64,000 nt of DNA from Pseudomonas sp. CROZ-RG-20F-R04-15 (GCF_022662375.1 NZ_JAKNQL010000002.1:1-64000); one strand, 5' to 3'; positions 23,448 through 33,026 are shown, numbered from the stretch's first letter. Notes: generated by a model from the letters alone, not told the origin. Made by a program: numbers and translations.

Positions 23448-24053
23448 ATGACTCGTTTTAACAAACTGCTGCTGGCATTTACCCTGTTAGGCTCCAGCAT
23501 CGCGGCCAACGCCGACGACACCAGCAACTTTGCCGGCCTGACTTTCGGCCAGACCAGTGACAAGATCGACAAGTCCCACGCACTGAACAACAACCTTGAT
23601 CACCCGAACGCTACCGGCGCGATCGATGGCAACAACACTTACGGCGTACGCCTCGGTCAGCAAAATAGCCAGGGTCGCTACTACGCCACCTACGACAACG
23701 TGTCGGGCTCGCACAATGGCATTAAACTGCGTCAGGAAAACCTGCTGGGCAGCTACGATCTGTTCTACCCGGTGGGCGGCAGTACCAAGCTGTTCGGCGG
23801 TGCGACGGCGGGTCTGACCAAGCTGACTCAGGATTCGCCAGGCTACAGCCGCGACAGTGACATCGGTTACGCCGTCGGCGGCCAGTTCGGTGTGTTGCAG
23901 CAAGTCTCGCAGAACACCTCGGTCGAACTCGGTTACCGTTACCTGATGAGCAACGCCAGCACCGAGATGAAAGAGAGCGGTGGCAGCAAGCAAGGTTCGC
24001 TGGACTTGAACAGCAGCGCGCAGACTTACCTGTCGGCCAACTACAATTTCTAA
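23448..24053 (+). CDS. oprH: Outer membrane protein OprH
   Basis: The 201-residue product has a signal peptide (cleavage after NADA-like residues near 22) and a small beta-barrel rich in alternating strands, ending in the outer-membrane signature YLSANYNF. Segments such as GRYYATYDNVSG, KLRQENLLGSYDLFYP and GYRYLMSNASTEM match P. aeruginosa OprH, which stabilises lipopolysaccharide when magnesium is low. The ATG at 23448 follows AGAGG. phoP and phoQ follow, as in P. aeruginosa, though a REP pair separates oprH from phoP here. Confidence 0.93.
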   Translation: MTRFNKLLLAFTLLGSSIAANADDTSNFAGLTFGQTSDKIDKSHALNNNLDHPNATGAIDGNNTYGVRLGQQNSQGRYYATYDNVSGSHNGIKLRQENLLGSYDLFYPVGGSTKLFGGATAGLTKLTQDSPGYSRDSDIGYAVGGQFGVLQQVSQNTSVELGYRYLMSNASTEMKESGGSKQGSLDLNSSAQTYLSANYNF

Positions 24054-24073
24054 GGAGTTGCCAGCAGGTTCAA

Positions 24074-24163
24074 TGTGGGAGCGAGCCTGCTCGCGAAAGC
24101 GGTGAATCAGTCGATCAATTTATCGACTGACACACAGCATTCGCGAGCAGGCTCGCTCCCACA
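24074..24163. repeat. REP pair between oprH and phoP
   Basis: Inverted REP copies (TGTGGGAGCGAGCCTGCTCG at the left and its inverse at the right) occupy most of the 150 bp between oprH and phoP. It lies inside what is a single operon in P. aeruginosa. Confidence 0.9.
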
Positions 24164-24203
24164 GGTGTGTGACTGGAGATGCTGATTTACTCGGGAGAGT
24201 GTT

Positions 24204-24881
24204 ATGAAACTGTTGGTCGTCGAAGATGAAGCGCTGTTGCGCCATCACCTGCAAACCCGCCTGACGGAAAGTGGGCACGTGGTCGAATCCGTGGCCAATG
24301 CCGAAGAGGCGCTGTACCAGACCGGACAGTTCAACTTTGACCTGGCGGTGATTGATCTCGGCCTGCCGGGCATGGGCGGTCTCGACCTGATTCGCCAATT
24401 GCGCGCGGGGGGCAAGACCTTCCCGATCCTGATCCTCACCGCGCGCGGCAACTGGCAGGACAAGGTCGAAGGTCTTGCTGCCGGCGCCGACGATTACGTG
24501 GTCAAGCCGTTCCAGTTCGAAGAACTCGACGCGCGTCTGAATGCCTTGCTGCGCCGCTCCAGCGGTTTCACTCAGTCGACCATCGTCGCCGGGCCGCTGC
24601 TGCTCGACCTCAATCGCAAACAGGCGACCCTCGACGAACAACCGCTGGCGCTGACCGCCTACGAATATCGCATCCTCGAATACCTCATGCGCCATCACCA
24701 GCAAGTGGTGCCCAAGGATCGCTTGATGGAGCAGCTCTACCCGGACGACGACGAGCGCGATCCGAATGTCATCGAAGTGCTGGTCGGCCGCCTGCGCCGC
24801 AAACTTGAAGGCCCGGCCGGGTTCAAGCCGATCGACACCGTGCGCGGCCTCGGTTACTTGTTCAATGAGCGCTGCACTTGA
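24204..24881 (+). CDS. phoP: Response regulator PhoP
   Basis: The 225-residue OmpR-family regulator has a receiver domain (E7-D8, phospho-acceptor D51, K in VVKPFQ) and a winged-helix domain (LTAYEYRILEYLMRHHQQVVPKDRLMEQLYPDDDERDPNVIEVLVGRLRRKL). The DERDPNVIEV segment is characteristic of PhoP. It responds with PhoQ to low magnesium and cationic peptides. Its stop overlaps the phoQ start in a short overlap (24878-24881). Confidence 0.95.
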   Translation: MKLLVVEDEALLRHHLQTRLTESGHVVESVANAEEALYQTGQFNFDLAVIDLGLPGMGGLDLIRQLRAGGKTFPILILTARGNWQDKVEGLAAGADDYVVKPFQFEELDARLNALLRRSSGFTQSTIVAGPLLLDLNRKQATLDEQPLALTAYEYRILEYLMRHHQQVVPKDRLMEQLYPDDDERDPNVIEVLVGRLRRKLEGPAGFKPIDTVRGLGYLFNERCT

Positions 24882-26224
24882 TTCGTTCGCTTCGCGTTCG
24901 GCTGATGCTCGCCGCCACCACGTTGGCGGTGTTGTTCATGCTCGCCTTGCTCCCGGCGATGCAAGGCGCGTTCAGCCTCGCGTTGCAGGATTCGATCGAA
25001 CAGCGGCTGGCCTCGGACGTCACCACGCTGATCTCTGCCGCGCGCATCGAGAACGGTCGGCTGGTGATGCCCAATCAGTTGCCGGACGAGCGCTTTAACC
25101 TCACCGATTTCCGTTTGCTCGGCTACATCTACGACCGCGAAGGGCACTTGGTGTGGCGCTCGAAGGCTACCCAGGAAGAGCAGATCAACTACAAGCCGCG
25201 CTACGACGGACTCGGTAACGAGTTCGCGCGGATCCGCGAAACCAACGGCCAGGAATTCTTCGTCTACGACGTCGAAGTCAAATTGCTCGGTGGCAAAAGC
25301 GCGGCGTTCAGCATCGTCGCCCTGCAACCGGTGCGCGAATACGAAACCACCCTCGAAGGCCTGCGCGAGAATCTCTATCTGGGCTTCGGTGCGGCCTTGC
25401 TCGTGTTGCTGGCATTGTTGTGGATCGGCCTGACCTGGGGCCTCAAAGCCTTGCGCCGGCTCAGTCAGGAACTCGACGAAATCGAAGGCGGCACCCGCGA
25501 AAGCCTCACCGAGCAACATCCGCGTGAGTTGCTGCGCCTGACCGGCTCGCTCAACCGTTTGCTGCATAGCGAACGCCAGCAGCGCAGTCGTTACCGTGAC
25601 TCTCTCGATGATCTCGCGCACAGCCTGAAAACCCCGCTGGCGGTATTGCAGGGCGTCAGTGAAGACATGGCCCAGCGTCCTGAAGAACGCGATCAGGCCT
25701 GGGTGCTGCAAAGCCAGATCGAACGCATGAGCCAGCAAATCAGCTACCAACTGCAACGGGCCAGTTTGCGTAAAAGCGGACTGGTGCGACATCAGGTGCG
25801 GCTGCAACCGGTGCTGAAAAGCCTCTGTGACACGCTGGATAAGGTCTATCGCGACAAACGTGTGCGAGTGGCATTCGATCTACCCGAGCATTGCTACGTG
25901 CCGATCGAGCAGGGCGCATTGCTGGAGATGATGGGCAACTTGCTGGAAAACGCCTATCGCCTGTGTCTGGGCGAAGTGCGCATCAGCGTGCGCGAAAGCC
26001 TGGCCGGGGTGGAGTTGTGTGTGGAAGACGACGGCCCCGGTGTGCCGCCGGATCAGCGTGCGCGGATTCTGGAGCGCGGTGAAAGGCTGGATGCCCAGCA
26101 TCCGGGGCAGGGGATCGGCTTGGCGGTGGTCAAGGACATTATTGAAAGCTACAGCGCCAAACTGGCCTTGGGTGATTCACCGATGGGCGGGGCGGCATTC
26201 AGGATTCATTTTCCGGCGGTGTGA
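24878..26224 (+). CDS. phoQ: Sensor histidine kinase PhoQ
   Basis: The 448-residue inner-membrane kinase has two membrane segments (residues about 8-30 and 165-190) around a periplasmic sensor domain. The phospho-acceptor lies in LAHSLKTPLAVLQG, a sequence typical of PhoQ, followed by a HATPase domain (MGNLLENAYRLC, EDDGPGVP, GQGIGLAVVKDI). Its start at 24878 is a TTG overlapping the end of phoP. Together with the operator array before oprH, this is a complete autoregulated oprH-phoP-phoQ module. Confidence 0.94.
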   Translation: MIRSLRVRLMLAATTLAVLFMLALLPAMQGAFSLALQDSIEQRLASDVTTLISAARIENGRLVMPNQLPDERFNLTDFRLLGYIYDREGHLVWRSKATQEEQINYKPRYDGLGNEFARIRETNGQEFFVYDVEVKLLGGKSAAFSIVALQPVREYETTLEGLRENLYLGFGAALLVLLALLWIGLTWGLKALRRLSQELDEIEGGTRESLTEQHPRELLRLTGSLNRLLHSERQQRSRYRDSLDDLAHSLKTPLAVLQGVSEDMAQRPEERDQAWVLQSQIERMSQQISYQLQRASLRKSGLVRHQVRLQPVLKSLCDTLDKVYRDKRVRVAFDLPEHCYVPIEQGALLEMMGNLLENAYRLCLGEVRISVRESLAGVELCVEDDGPGVPPDQRARILERGERLDAQHPGQGIGLAVVKDIIESYSAKLALGDSPMGGAAFRIHFPAV

Positions 26225-26232
26225 TTAAAAGC

Positions 26233-26545
26233 TGCCCTCACCCCAGCCCTCTCCCAGAGGGAGAGGGGGCCGACCGAGGTGTCTGGCGTTATCCATCGAC
26301 CTGAAATAGCCAGTCGATTATGGATTCAGTAGCGAAGCTTCAGGTCGGCGAACATCTTGAGCATCCCCCAATCAGTCCTTTCCCGCTCAGGACGAGGGGA
26401 CTGACCGAAGTGTCTTGGGAAAATGATCGACCTGAGCGATTTGCGTCGAATATGGATTCAGTGAAGAACTATCAGGTCGGCGTAAATCTCGAACATACCC
26501 CAATCAGTCCCCTCTCCCCCCGGGAGAGGGTTAGGGTGAGGGGCT
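26233..26545. repeat. Long composite repeat with terminal inverted repeats
   Basis: The ends are the same CCCTCACCCCAGCCCTCTCC inverted pair as at 15026-15175. The 313-bp element contains two internal copies of a module with the markers ATCGACCTGA, ATGGATTCAGT, CAGGTCGGCG and CCCCAATCAGTCC. It fills the gap between phoQ and the convergent AraC gene. No gene is seen in it. Confidence 0.8.
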
Positions 26546-26560
26546 TTTGATTTTTGTGCC

Positions 26561-27559
26561 TCACTGCTCCTGCGCCCGATACGCCCCCGGCGTCAGCCCC
26601 GTCCACTTCTTGAACGCCCGGTGAAACGCCGACGGTTCGGAAAACCCCAACTGCTCGGCGATCTGCTGCAACGACAGATCCGCCCGCCCCAAATGATAAA
26701 TGGCGATATCCCGCCGCAACTGATCCTTCAACTCCTGAAAACTGGTGCCTTCCTCACGCAAATGCCGACGCAGGGTTTGCGGGCTGATGTGCAAGTGCGC
26801 CGCCACCGCCTCGAGATCCGGCCAGTTCGCAGTGTCGCGGCTGAGCAAACGGCGCAGGCGACTGCTCAGGCTGTCGCCGTCGTCCGGACGTGAGAGCAGG
26901 TCGGCGGGCGAGCGTTCGAGGAAGTGTTTGAGCGTGCGTTCGTCCTGCAACAGCGGCATAGGCAGATAGCGGCTGTGGAATAAAAGGCTGCTTTGCTCGG
27001 TGCCGAAGGTTAGCGGGCAGGGGAACAGCAGATCGTATTCGGCGCCGTGCTCGGGGCGCGGATAGCTGAAGGTAGCCTGTTCAAGACGAATCCGCTGGCC
27101 GATCAGCCAACTCCCCAGGCGATGCCAGATCACCAGCAAACTCTCGGTCAGAAAGTGATTCGGGTCCCACATTTGCGAATCATCGAGGCTCAAACGCACC
27201 CATTCGTCTTCGCGCGTCAGGCTCAGGCGCGGGGCTTCGGGGAATAGGCTATAAAACAATAAACCCCGTTGCAGCGCTTTCTCCAGATTGCGGCAGTGGA
27301 TCGAGGCGTGGCACATCATGGCGAAACTGCCGGGCTTGCTCGGGGCGTTGCCGAAACCCAGGTATTCGTCGTCCAGCGCCAGCCACAGGCCCTGAATCAG
27401 CCGGGTGAATTGTTCCGGGGCAATGCGTGCGCGCGGCTCGTCGAGCAGTTCCGGGCTGATGCCCAGTTGCAGCAGCAGGCCCGAGTAATCGAAACCCACG
27501 CGGCGCGCCCCGCCGAGGGCGGCACGGGCGAAATGACTGGCAATGGTGCGTTCGCGCAT
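26561..27559 (-). CDS. AraC-family transcriptional regulator
   Basis: The 332-residue protein has an N-terminal arabinose-binding-like domain of the OruR/ArgR type (ALGGARRVGFDYSGLLLQLGISPELL) and a C-terminal pair of helix-turn-helix motifs (LEAVAAHLHISPQTLRRHLREEGTSFQELKDQLRRD; SLQQIAEQLGFSEPSAFHRAFKKWTGLTPGAYR). The ATG at 27559 was preferred to the longer frame reaching 27706, which crosses the operator-like palindromes. It is divergent from dctA, and a role in organic-acid or amino-acid use is plausible but unproven. Confidence 0.88.
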   Translation of the reverse strand: MRERTIASHFARAALGGARRVGFDYSGLLLQLGISPELLDEPRARIAPEQFTRLIQGLWLALDDEYLGFGNAPSKPGSFAMMCHASIHCRNLEKALQRGLLFYSLFPEAPRLSLTREDEWVRLSLDDSQMWDPNHFLTESLLVIWHRLGSWLIGQRIRLEQATFSYPRPEHGAEYDLLFPCPLTFGTEQSSLLFHSRYLPMPLLQDERTLKHFLERSPADLLSRPDDGDSLSSRLRRLLSRDTANWPDLEAVAAHLHISPQTLRRHLREEGTSFQELKDQLRRDIAIYHLGRADLSLQQIAEQLGFSEPSAFHRAFKKWTGLTPGAYRAQEQ

Positions 27560-27617
27560 AAGCGACAGTTCCTTCCTCTGGCGCCGGATGGTAGCGGCGG
27601 GCTGGACGCATCGACAA

Positions 27618-27672
27618 GGCGGATTTCCGCCAAATTGCAGGACGACAAGCGGCGAGTTGGCGGAAATCCGCC
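27618..27672. promoter_or_regulatory. Twin 14-bp palindromes, probable enhancer sites for dctA
   Basis: GGCGGATTTCCGCC at 27618-27631 and GGCGGAAATCCGCC at 27659-27672 are nearly identical palindromes 41 bp apart centre to centre, about four helical turns. They lie about 112 and 153 bp upstream of the start expected from the dctA sigma-54 promoter, the usual place for an enhancer-binding protein such as DctD. They are also 60 bp upstream of the AraC gene and could serve it instead. Confidence 0.7.
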
Positions 27673-27751
27673 ACACTTGAGTCACCAAGCGGTGACATCC
27701 ATTCACCTGTAATGCCTGATATCAAAAGGCTTGCAGCGATTCGCACCAAAG

Positions 27752-27766
27752 TGGCACGGCGTTTGC
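27752..27766 (+). promoter_or_regulatory. Sigma-54 promoter of dctA
   Basis: TGGCAC (27752-27757), 5 bp and TTGC (27763-27766) match the -24/-12 consensus. Transcription would start near 27778, giving a leader of about 130 nt before the dctA ATG at 27911. RpoN- and DctD-dependent expression of dctA is known in P. aeruginosa. Confidence 0.9.
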
Positions 27767-27910
27767 GATAAGAGCGACAGAAGCGTGCGTTTGTCCCGAC
27801 CGGAAAACGCCGCTCCAACAACAAATCCCTCCAGTGCAGGAGGGTTCGCAATTCAGGTTTCGCGGTCAACAGATGGATGTTGCCACGCGGGACGCTTGAG
27901 GACACTTGCA

Positions 27911-29245
27911 ATGACGACTCGTCAGCCACTGTACAAATCCCTGTATTTCCAGGTGATCGTCGCGATCATCATCGGTATCGCGCTCGGTCATTACTACCCG
28001 CAGTTCGGCGTGGCGGTAAAGCCGCTGGGTGACGGGTTCATCAAACTGATCAAAATGATCATCGCTCCGATCATTTTCTGCACCGTGGTCAGCGGCATCG
28101 CTGGCATGCAAAGCATGAAATCGGTCGGCAAGACCGGTGGTTACGCACTCCTGTACTTCGAAATCGTTTCGACCATTGCTCTGCTGGTCGGTCTGGTTGT
28201 GGTCAACATTGTGCAACCGGGCAACGGCATGCACATCGACGTTGCCACCCTCGACGCCTCGAAAGTCGCCTCTTATGTAGCGGCTGGCGCTGACCAAAGC
28301 GTTGTCGGCTTCCTGCTCAACGTGATCCCGACCACCATCGTCGGCGCGTTCGCCACCGGTGACATCCTGCAAGTCCTGATGTTCTCGGTGATCTTCGGTT
28401 TCGCCCTGCATCGTCTGGGTGCCTACGGCAAGCCGATCCTCGACTTCATCGATCGCTTCGCCCACGTGATGTTCAACATCATCAACATGATCATGAAGCT
28501 CGCGCCAATCGGTGCCTTCGGTGCCATGGCCTTCACCATCGGTGCTTACGGTGTCGGCTCGCTGGTGCAGCTGGGTCAACTGATGATCTGCTTCTACATC
28601 ACCTGTCTGCTGTTCGTGCTGATCGTGCTCGGCGGCATCGCCCGCATGCACGGTTTCAGCGTGCTGAAGATGATTCGTTACATCCGTGAAGAGCTGCTGA
28701 TCGTACTCGGCACCTCGTCGTCGGAATCGGTACTGCCACGCATGCTGATCAAGATGGAGCGTCTGGGCGCGAAGAAATCGGTAGTGGGTCTGGTGATCCC
28801 GACCGGTTACTCGTTCAACCTCGACGGCACCGCGATCTACCTGACCATGGCCGCCGTGTTCATTGCTCAGGCCACTGACACGCACATGGACATCACGCAC
28901 CAGATCACCCTGCTGGTGGTGTTGCTGCTGTCCTCCAAAGGCGCAGCCGGTGTGACCGGTTCGGGCTTCATTGTGCTGGCAGCGACCCTGTCGGCGGTAG
29001 GTCACCTGCCAGTGGCCGGTCTGGCGCTGATCCTCGGTATCGACCGTTTCATGTCCGAAGCCCGCGCCCTGACCAACCTCGTTGGTAACGCTGTAGCGAC
29101 CATCGTGGTTGCCAAGTGGGTGAAAGAGCTGGACACCGACACGCTGCAAACCGAGCTGGCCTCGGGCGGTCGTGGTATCGCTGATACCCGTCCGGAAGAT
29201 GACCTGGGTGTGGCTGAAGGCCCGACGCCTAGCAGCGTCAAGTAA
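27911..29245 (+). CDS. dctA: C4-dicarboxylate transporter DctA
   Basis: The 444-residue inner-membrane symporter imports succinate, fumarate and malate. It belongs to the DAACS family, with the re-entrant hairpin [12 protein letters not shown], the [19 protein letters not shown] segment and the loop [20 protein letters not shown]. The ATG at 27911 is preceded by the long leader from the sigma-54 promoter; the upstream extension of the frame to 27731 lies in that leader and is probably untranslated. The terminator that follows ends the unit as monocistronic. Confidence 0.95.
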   Translation: MTTRQPLYKSLYFQVIVAIIIGIALGHYYPQFGVAVKPLGDGFIKLIKMIIAPIIFCTVVSGIAGMQSMKSVGKTGGYALLYFEIVSTIALLVGLVVVNIVQPGNGMHIDVATLDASKVASYVAAGADQSVVGFLLNVIPTTIVGAFATGDILQVLMFSVIFGFALHRLGAYGKPILDFIDRFAHVMFNIINMIMKLAPIGAFGAMAFTIGAYGVGSLVQLGQLMICFYITCLLFVLIVLGGIARMHGFSVLKMIRYIREELLIVLGTSSSESVLPRMLIKMERLGAKKSVVGLVIPTGYSFNLDGTAIYLTMAAVFIAQATDTHMDITHQITLLVVLLLSSKGAAGVTGSGFIVLAATLSAVGHLPVAGLALILGIDRFMSEARALTNLVGNAVATIVVAKWVKELDTDTLQTELASGGRGIADTRPEDDLGVAEGPTPSSVK

Positions 29246-29258
29246 CCCTCGCTTCATG

Positions 29259-29283
29259 AAAAACCCGCTTCGGCGGGTTTTTT
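29259..29283 (+). terminator. Terminator after dctA
   Basis: AAAAACCCGC (29259-29268) pairs with GCGGGTTTTT (29273-29282) across a TTCG tetraloop, followed by further T residues. It is 14 bp downstream of the dctA stop. Confidence 0.93.
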
Positions 29284-29388
29284 CTTGCCTGCTGTTTGAG
29301 CGTAACGGTCACACCCGCTGACATTTGCGGTGATTGCCGTGCGTGGCATCGCTACCTAGGCTGAGTGCATCGCCCAAGGAGTTCGCCC

Positions 29389-30570
29389 ATGTCCGCACCG
29401 CTGGCCTCACTGAAAATCCTCGATTTCTCAACGCTGCTGCCGGGGCCGTTCGCCTCGTTGTTGCTGGCGGACATGGGCGCCGAAGTGCTGCGCATCGAGT
29501 CGCCGACGCGCCTGGATCTGCTGCGGGTATTGCCGCCGCATGATGGCGGAGTATCGGCCAGTCATGCCTACCTGAACCGTAACAAACGCAGCCTGGCGCT
29601 GGATCTGAAACAGCCCGAAGCACTGGAAGTGGTCAAGCAGTTGCTGGGCGATTACGACATCGTTCTGGAACAGTTTCGCCCCGGTGTGATGGAGCGCCTG
29701 GGCCTGGGCTATGAAGCGCTGAAAGCGATCAACCCGAAGCTGATTTATGTGTCGATCACCGGTTATGGCCAGACCGGGCCGTACAATGAACGCGCCGGGC
29801 ATGACATCAACTATCTGGCGCTGGCGGGTTTGGCCAGTTACACCGGTCGCGCCGACAGTGGGCCGTTGCCGTTGGGCATGCAGGTGGCGGATGTTGCCGG
29901 TGGCTCATTGCACGGGGTGATCGGCCTGCTGGCGGCGGTGATTTCGCGTCAACAGACCGGGCAGGGCACACATCTGGACGTGAGCATGACCGACTGCGCC
30001 TTCAGTCTGAATGCCATGGCCGGGGCCGGGTATCTGGCGTGCGGCGAAGAGCCTGCGTGGGAAGATCAAATGCTCAACGGTGGCAGTTTCTACGATTACT
30101 ACCGCTCTCGCGATGGCCGCTGGATGTCGGTCGGCAGTCTGGAACCGGGCTTTATGCAGCAGTTGTGTACGGCGTTGGGGCGGCCGGAGTTGGCGGCACA
30201 GGGCCTGTCGCCCAAGGCTGAGCAGCAGCGGGCGCTGAAATACGCGCTGACGGTCGAGTTTGAAAAACATGACTTTGCCGAGTTGTGCGAAATGTTTGCC
30301 GGGATCGATGCGTGTGTCGAACCGGTGTTGAGTCTGGGTGAGGCGGTGCGCCATCCGCAGTTGCAGGCGCGGGAACTGGTGACGCAGGTGCCGCGTGGGG
30401 ATGGCACGACGCAGGCGCAGATGGCCTGTCCGTTGAAGTTTTCCGAAGCGTTGCCGACGCCGCGGCATGTTGGCGCGGTGTTGGGGCAGCATACGGATCA
30501 GGTGCTGGCGGAGTTGGGGTTTAGTCCTTCGAAAATTGAAGAGCTGCGCCGGGCCAAAGTCATTCTTTAG
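29389..30570 (+). CDS. CaiB/BaiF family CoA-transferase, alpha-methylacyl-CoA racemase-like
   Basis: The 393-residue protein belongs to the class III CoA-transferase family. It opens with LKILDFSTLLPGPFASLLLADMGAEVLRIE, has YLNRNKRSLALDLKQPE and the central SITGYGQTGPYNERAGHDINYLALAG, which resemble alpha-methylacyl-CoA racemases. The ATG at 29389 follows AAGGAG with normal spacing. Neighbouring genes give no pathway, so the acyl-CoA substrate is unknown. Confidence 0.85.
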   Translation: MSAPLASLKILDFSTLLPGPFASLLLADMGAEVLRIESPTRLDLLRVLPPHDGGVSASHAYLNRNKRSLALDLKQPEALEVVKQLLGDYDIVLEQFRPGVMERLGLGYEALKAINPKLIYVSITGYGQTGPYNERAGHDINYLALAGLASYTGRADSGPLPLGMQVADVAGGSLHGVIGLLAAVISRQQTGQGTHLDVSMTDCAFSLNAMAGAGYLACGEEPAWEDQMLNGGSFYDYYRSRDGRWMSVGSLEPGFMQQLCTALGRPELAAQGLSPKAEQQRALKYALTVEFEKHDFAELCEMFAGIDACVEPVLSLGEAVRHPQLQARELVTQVPRGDGTTQAQMACPLKFSEALPTPRHVGAVLGQHTDQVLAELGFSPSKIEELRRAKVIL

Positions 30571-30586
30571 TGCCTGTACCGACCCT

Positions 30587-30650
30587 TTCGCGAGCAAGCT
30601 CGCTCCCACAGGAGAATGCATTCCAAGGTGGGAGCGAGCTTGCTCGCGAA
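30587..30650. repeat. REP pair, short-spacer form, GAGCTTGC variant
   Basis: TTCGCGAGCAAGCTCGCTCC and its inverse GGAGCGAGCTTGCTCGCGAA flank about 25 bp. Both arms carry the same A/T variant at the position that is usually C/G, so the two arms stay complementary. Confidence 0.9.
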
Positions 30651-30678
30651 GAGGCCAGAACAGGCAATAAAAAACTGG

Positions 30679-31173
30679 TTACTCCACCCGCATCTCACCA
30701 CTGAACACCAAGGTATTGCGGCAACGCCGACACAAATACCGCCGCCCTTGCCGCACCAGACTATGGCGCTGTGCCGAAAACGGAAAATCGCTTTCTGCAC
30801 ACGGGCATTTGTAGATATAGCGAGTCACGCTGCGGCGCTTGATTGCATAGGTGTGGCAGCGATCCGGCGGCAGTTCGTAAACCCCGCGCATGATCAGTTG
30901 CCATTCCTCGCCATGGGGCTGGATACGGTCGCCGAACAACTGATGAGCGATCAGGTGCGCGACTTCGTGGGCCACGGTCTGCTTGAGGAAGTGTTCGGCG
31001 TTTTCCCGGTACAACTGCGGGTTGAAGCGCAGCAGGTTCTCGTGCAGATGCGCGACACCGGCTTTTTGCCCGCGCAGCTTGAGGCTGACGACTGGGCGAG
31101 GGAAAGAACGTTTGAAAAAGGATTCAGCGAGTTGGTAACAGTCTTCGACGCGGGTATTGAGTTGCTCGGGCAT
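30679..31173 (-). CDS. sprT: SprT family zinc metalloprotease
   Basis: The 164-residue protein has the metalloprotease motif HEVAH (residues 69-73) with a third ligand probably in the following PHGEEW segment, and a C-terminal zinc ribbon (YKCPCAESDF and RRYLCRRCRNT). SprT-like proteins resemble the catalytic part of eukaryotic Spartan, but the bacterial role is poorly defined. The ATG at 31173 was chosen because the longer frame adds a non-conserved, arginine-rich segment. Confidence 0.9.
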   Translation of the reverse strand: MPEQLNTRVEDCYQLAESFFKRSFPRPVVSLKLRGQKAGVAHLHENLLRFNPQLYRENAEHFLKQTVAHEVAHLIAHQLFGDRIQPHGEEWQLIMRGVYELPPDRCHTYAIKRRSVTRYIYKCPCAESDFPFSAQRHSLVRQGRRYLCRRCRNTLVFSGEMRVE

Positions 31174-31263
31174 GCTTGATGGATCTCCAGAGGCATCGAG
31201 TATGCCGCAACGCCGTGGACTTGCGAATCGCCAAACTGCCGAATGGTCATCGCGCAAACGACA

Positions 31264-31283
31264 AGGCCGCCTTGCGGCGGCCT
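31264..31283 (-). terminator. Hairpin after the Yip1-type gene
   Basis: AGGCCGCC (31264-31271) and GGCGGCCT (31276-31283) form an 8-bp GC-rich stem with loop TTGC. There is no good U tract on either strand, so it may be an intrinsic terminator of low efficiency or a transcript-stabilising hairpin. Confidence 0.45.
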
Positions 31284-31300
31284 CTGATTGGCTTATCGAG

Positions 31301-31903
31301 TCAGTTCGTATAGACGGGACCAACGCCCAGCCCCCAGACAATCACGGTAAACGCCATAATGGCGACCAGCACCACCAGACCCACCGCCAGCACCGAGCTC
31401 GAGAACAGAAAACCTTCGTCCGACGGAATGTTCATGAACGTCGGCAGCCCCACATACAACAGATACACCGTGTAGCAGATGGCCGCCGTACCGACGATCA
31501 TCCCCAGCCACATATGCGGATACAGCGCCGCCAGCCCACCGACGAATAACGGTGTCGCGGTGTAGGTGGCAAACGCCACGCAACGGGCCAGACTCGGGTT
31601 GGCGTCATAGGTGCGAGCCATCCAGTGCACAAAAGCACCCATGACCGCGACACCGCCGAGCATGGCCAGATACGACATGACCGTCATCCAGATCGCGCTT
31701 TCGACGGTGAGCATCACCGGCGCGCGGTTGCCGATCACCCAGCCGACTTGTGTAGTGCCGATAAACGCCGAAACAGCGGGGATCGCTGCGAGAATCAGCG
31801 TGTGGGTGAGGTACATGTGGCTGATGCTTTCCTCTTGGTCGCCACGGATTTCCTTCCATTCCTGATCGGGGTGGGTAAAAAGTCCCACTACGTGATGGAT
31901 CAT
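31301..31903 (-). CDS. Yip1 family inner membrane protein
   Basis: The 200-residue protein has about five hydrophobic segments and the starting motif MIHHVVGLFTHPDQEWKEI that marks bacterial Yip1-domain proteins. The ATG at 31903 has AGAGGAGT in ribosome-binding position, favouring it over the frame start at 31930. Function is not established for this family in bacteria. Confidence 0.85.
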   Translation of the reverse strand: MIHHVVGLFTHPDQEWKEIRGDQEESISHMYLTHTLILAAIPAVSAFIGTTQVGWVIGNRAPVMLTVESAIWMTVMSYLAMLGGVAVMGAFVHWMARTYDANPSLARCVAFATYTATPLFVGGLAALYPHMWLGMIVGTAAICYTVYLLYVGLPTFMNIPSDEGFLFSSSVLAVGLVVLVAIMAFTVIVWGLGVGPVYTN

Positions 31904-32191
31904 GCCAGTCACTCCTCTTGTTATTGCCATCGCCCCCCAACGGAGCGCCTACGGGCCAAGGTGGCCGAGCAAATACAGGTCTCCAGATGTGTGCGACCTT
32001 ATGTCGCAGTATAGAAAGGACTTACCCGCACAGGTATTAGGGGCTTAGAGCAAATCGCGCTGTAAACACAGGGCTTAATCGCCTTGGGGTCTGTAAAGAA
32101 TGCAAACCTGGACGACGACAACCTGTGCCCACAACGCCGGGGTTTTTGCGTAAAATGCCGGCCTTTCGTCACACCTCACGGATTTCGCGTC

Positions 32192-33016
32192 ATGGGCACT
32201 CTTACGGTCAACCAGAACAAACTGCAAAAGCGCCTGCGCCGCCTGGCCGGCGAAGCGGTCGCCGATTTCAACATGATCGAAGACGGCGACAAGGTCATGG
32301 TCTGCCTGTCCGGGGGCAAAGACAGCTACACCATGCTCGACGTGCTGCTGCACCTGCAGAAGGTTGCCCCGATCAAGTTCGAGATCGTCGCGGTGAACAT
32401 GGACCAGAAGCAGCCGGGTTTCCCCGAGCATGTGCTGCCGGCTTATTTGAAAGAGCTGGGCGTCGAGTACCACATCGTCGAGAAAGACACCTACTCGGTG
32501 GTCAAGGAACTGATCCCGGAAGGCAAGACCACTTGCTCGCTGTGCTCACGCCTGCGTCGCGGCACGCTGTACACCTTCGCCGATGAAATCGGCGCGACCA
32601 AGATGGCCCTCGGTCATCACCGTGACGACATCGTCGAAACATTTTTCCTCAACATGTTCTTCAACGGCTCGCTCAAGGCAATGCCGCCGAAGTTGCGCGC
32701 CGACGATGGTCGCAACGTGGTGATCCGTCCGCTGGCGTACTGCAACGAGAAAGACATTCAGGCTTACTCGGACTTCAAGGCATTCCCGATCATCCCGTGC
32801 AACCTCTGCGGTTCGCAGGAAAACCTGCAGCGTCAGGTGGTCAAGGAAATGCTCGTGGACTGGGAGCGCAAGACCCCGGGCCGAACCGAAAGCATCTTCC
32901 GCAGTCTGCAGAACGTGATCCCGTCGCAACTGGCCGACCGCAACCTGTTCGACTTCACCAGCCTGAAGATCGACGAGACCGCGGCTTCGCGCTTCGTTAA
33001 CGTCGTCAATCTGTAA
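32192..33016 (+). CDS. ttcA: tRNA 2-thiocytidine synthetase TtcA
   Basis: The 274-residue enzyme thiolates cytidine 32 of some tRNAs. It has the PP-loop SGGKDS (residues 40-45) and the two cysteine pairs CSLC (115-118) and CNLC (203-206), three cysteines of which hold the iron-sulphur cluster in known TtcA. The ATG at 32192 begins [18 protein letters not shown]; the longer frame to 32084 has no support. A possible -10 (TAAAAT) lies about 35 bp upstream. The 288-bp gap before it holds no other recognisable feature. Confidence 0.95.
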   Translation: MGTLTVNQNKLQKRLRRLAGEAVADFNMIEDGDKVMVCLSGGKDSYTMLDVLLHLQKVAPIKFEIVAVNMDQKQPGFPEHVLPAYLKELGVEYHIVEKDTYSVVKELIPEGKTTCSLCSRLRRGTLYTFADEIGATKMALGHHRDDIVETFFLNMFFNGSLKAMPPKLRADDGRNVVIRPLAYCNEKDIQAYSDFKAFPIIPCNLCGSQENLQRQVVKEMLVDWERKTPGRTESIFRSLQNVIPSQLADRNLFDFTSLKIDETAASRFVNVVNL

Positions 33017-33026
33017 ACACGATCCA

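Noticed and set aside
31255..32191. tRNA or small RNA gene in the gap before ttcA
   Set aside because: No cloverleaf-like arms, CCA end or strong terminator was found; only a possible -10 for ttcA.
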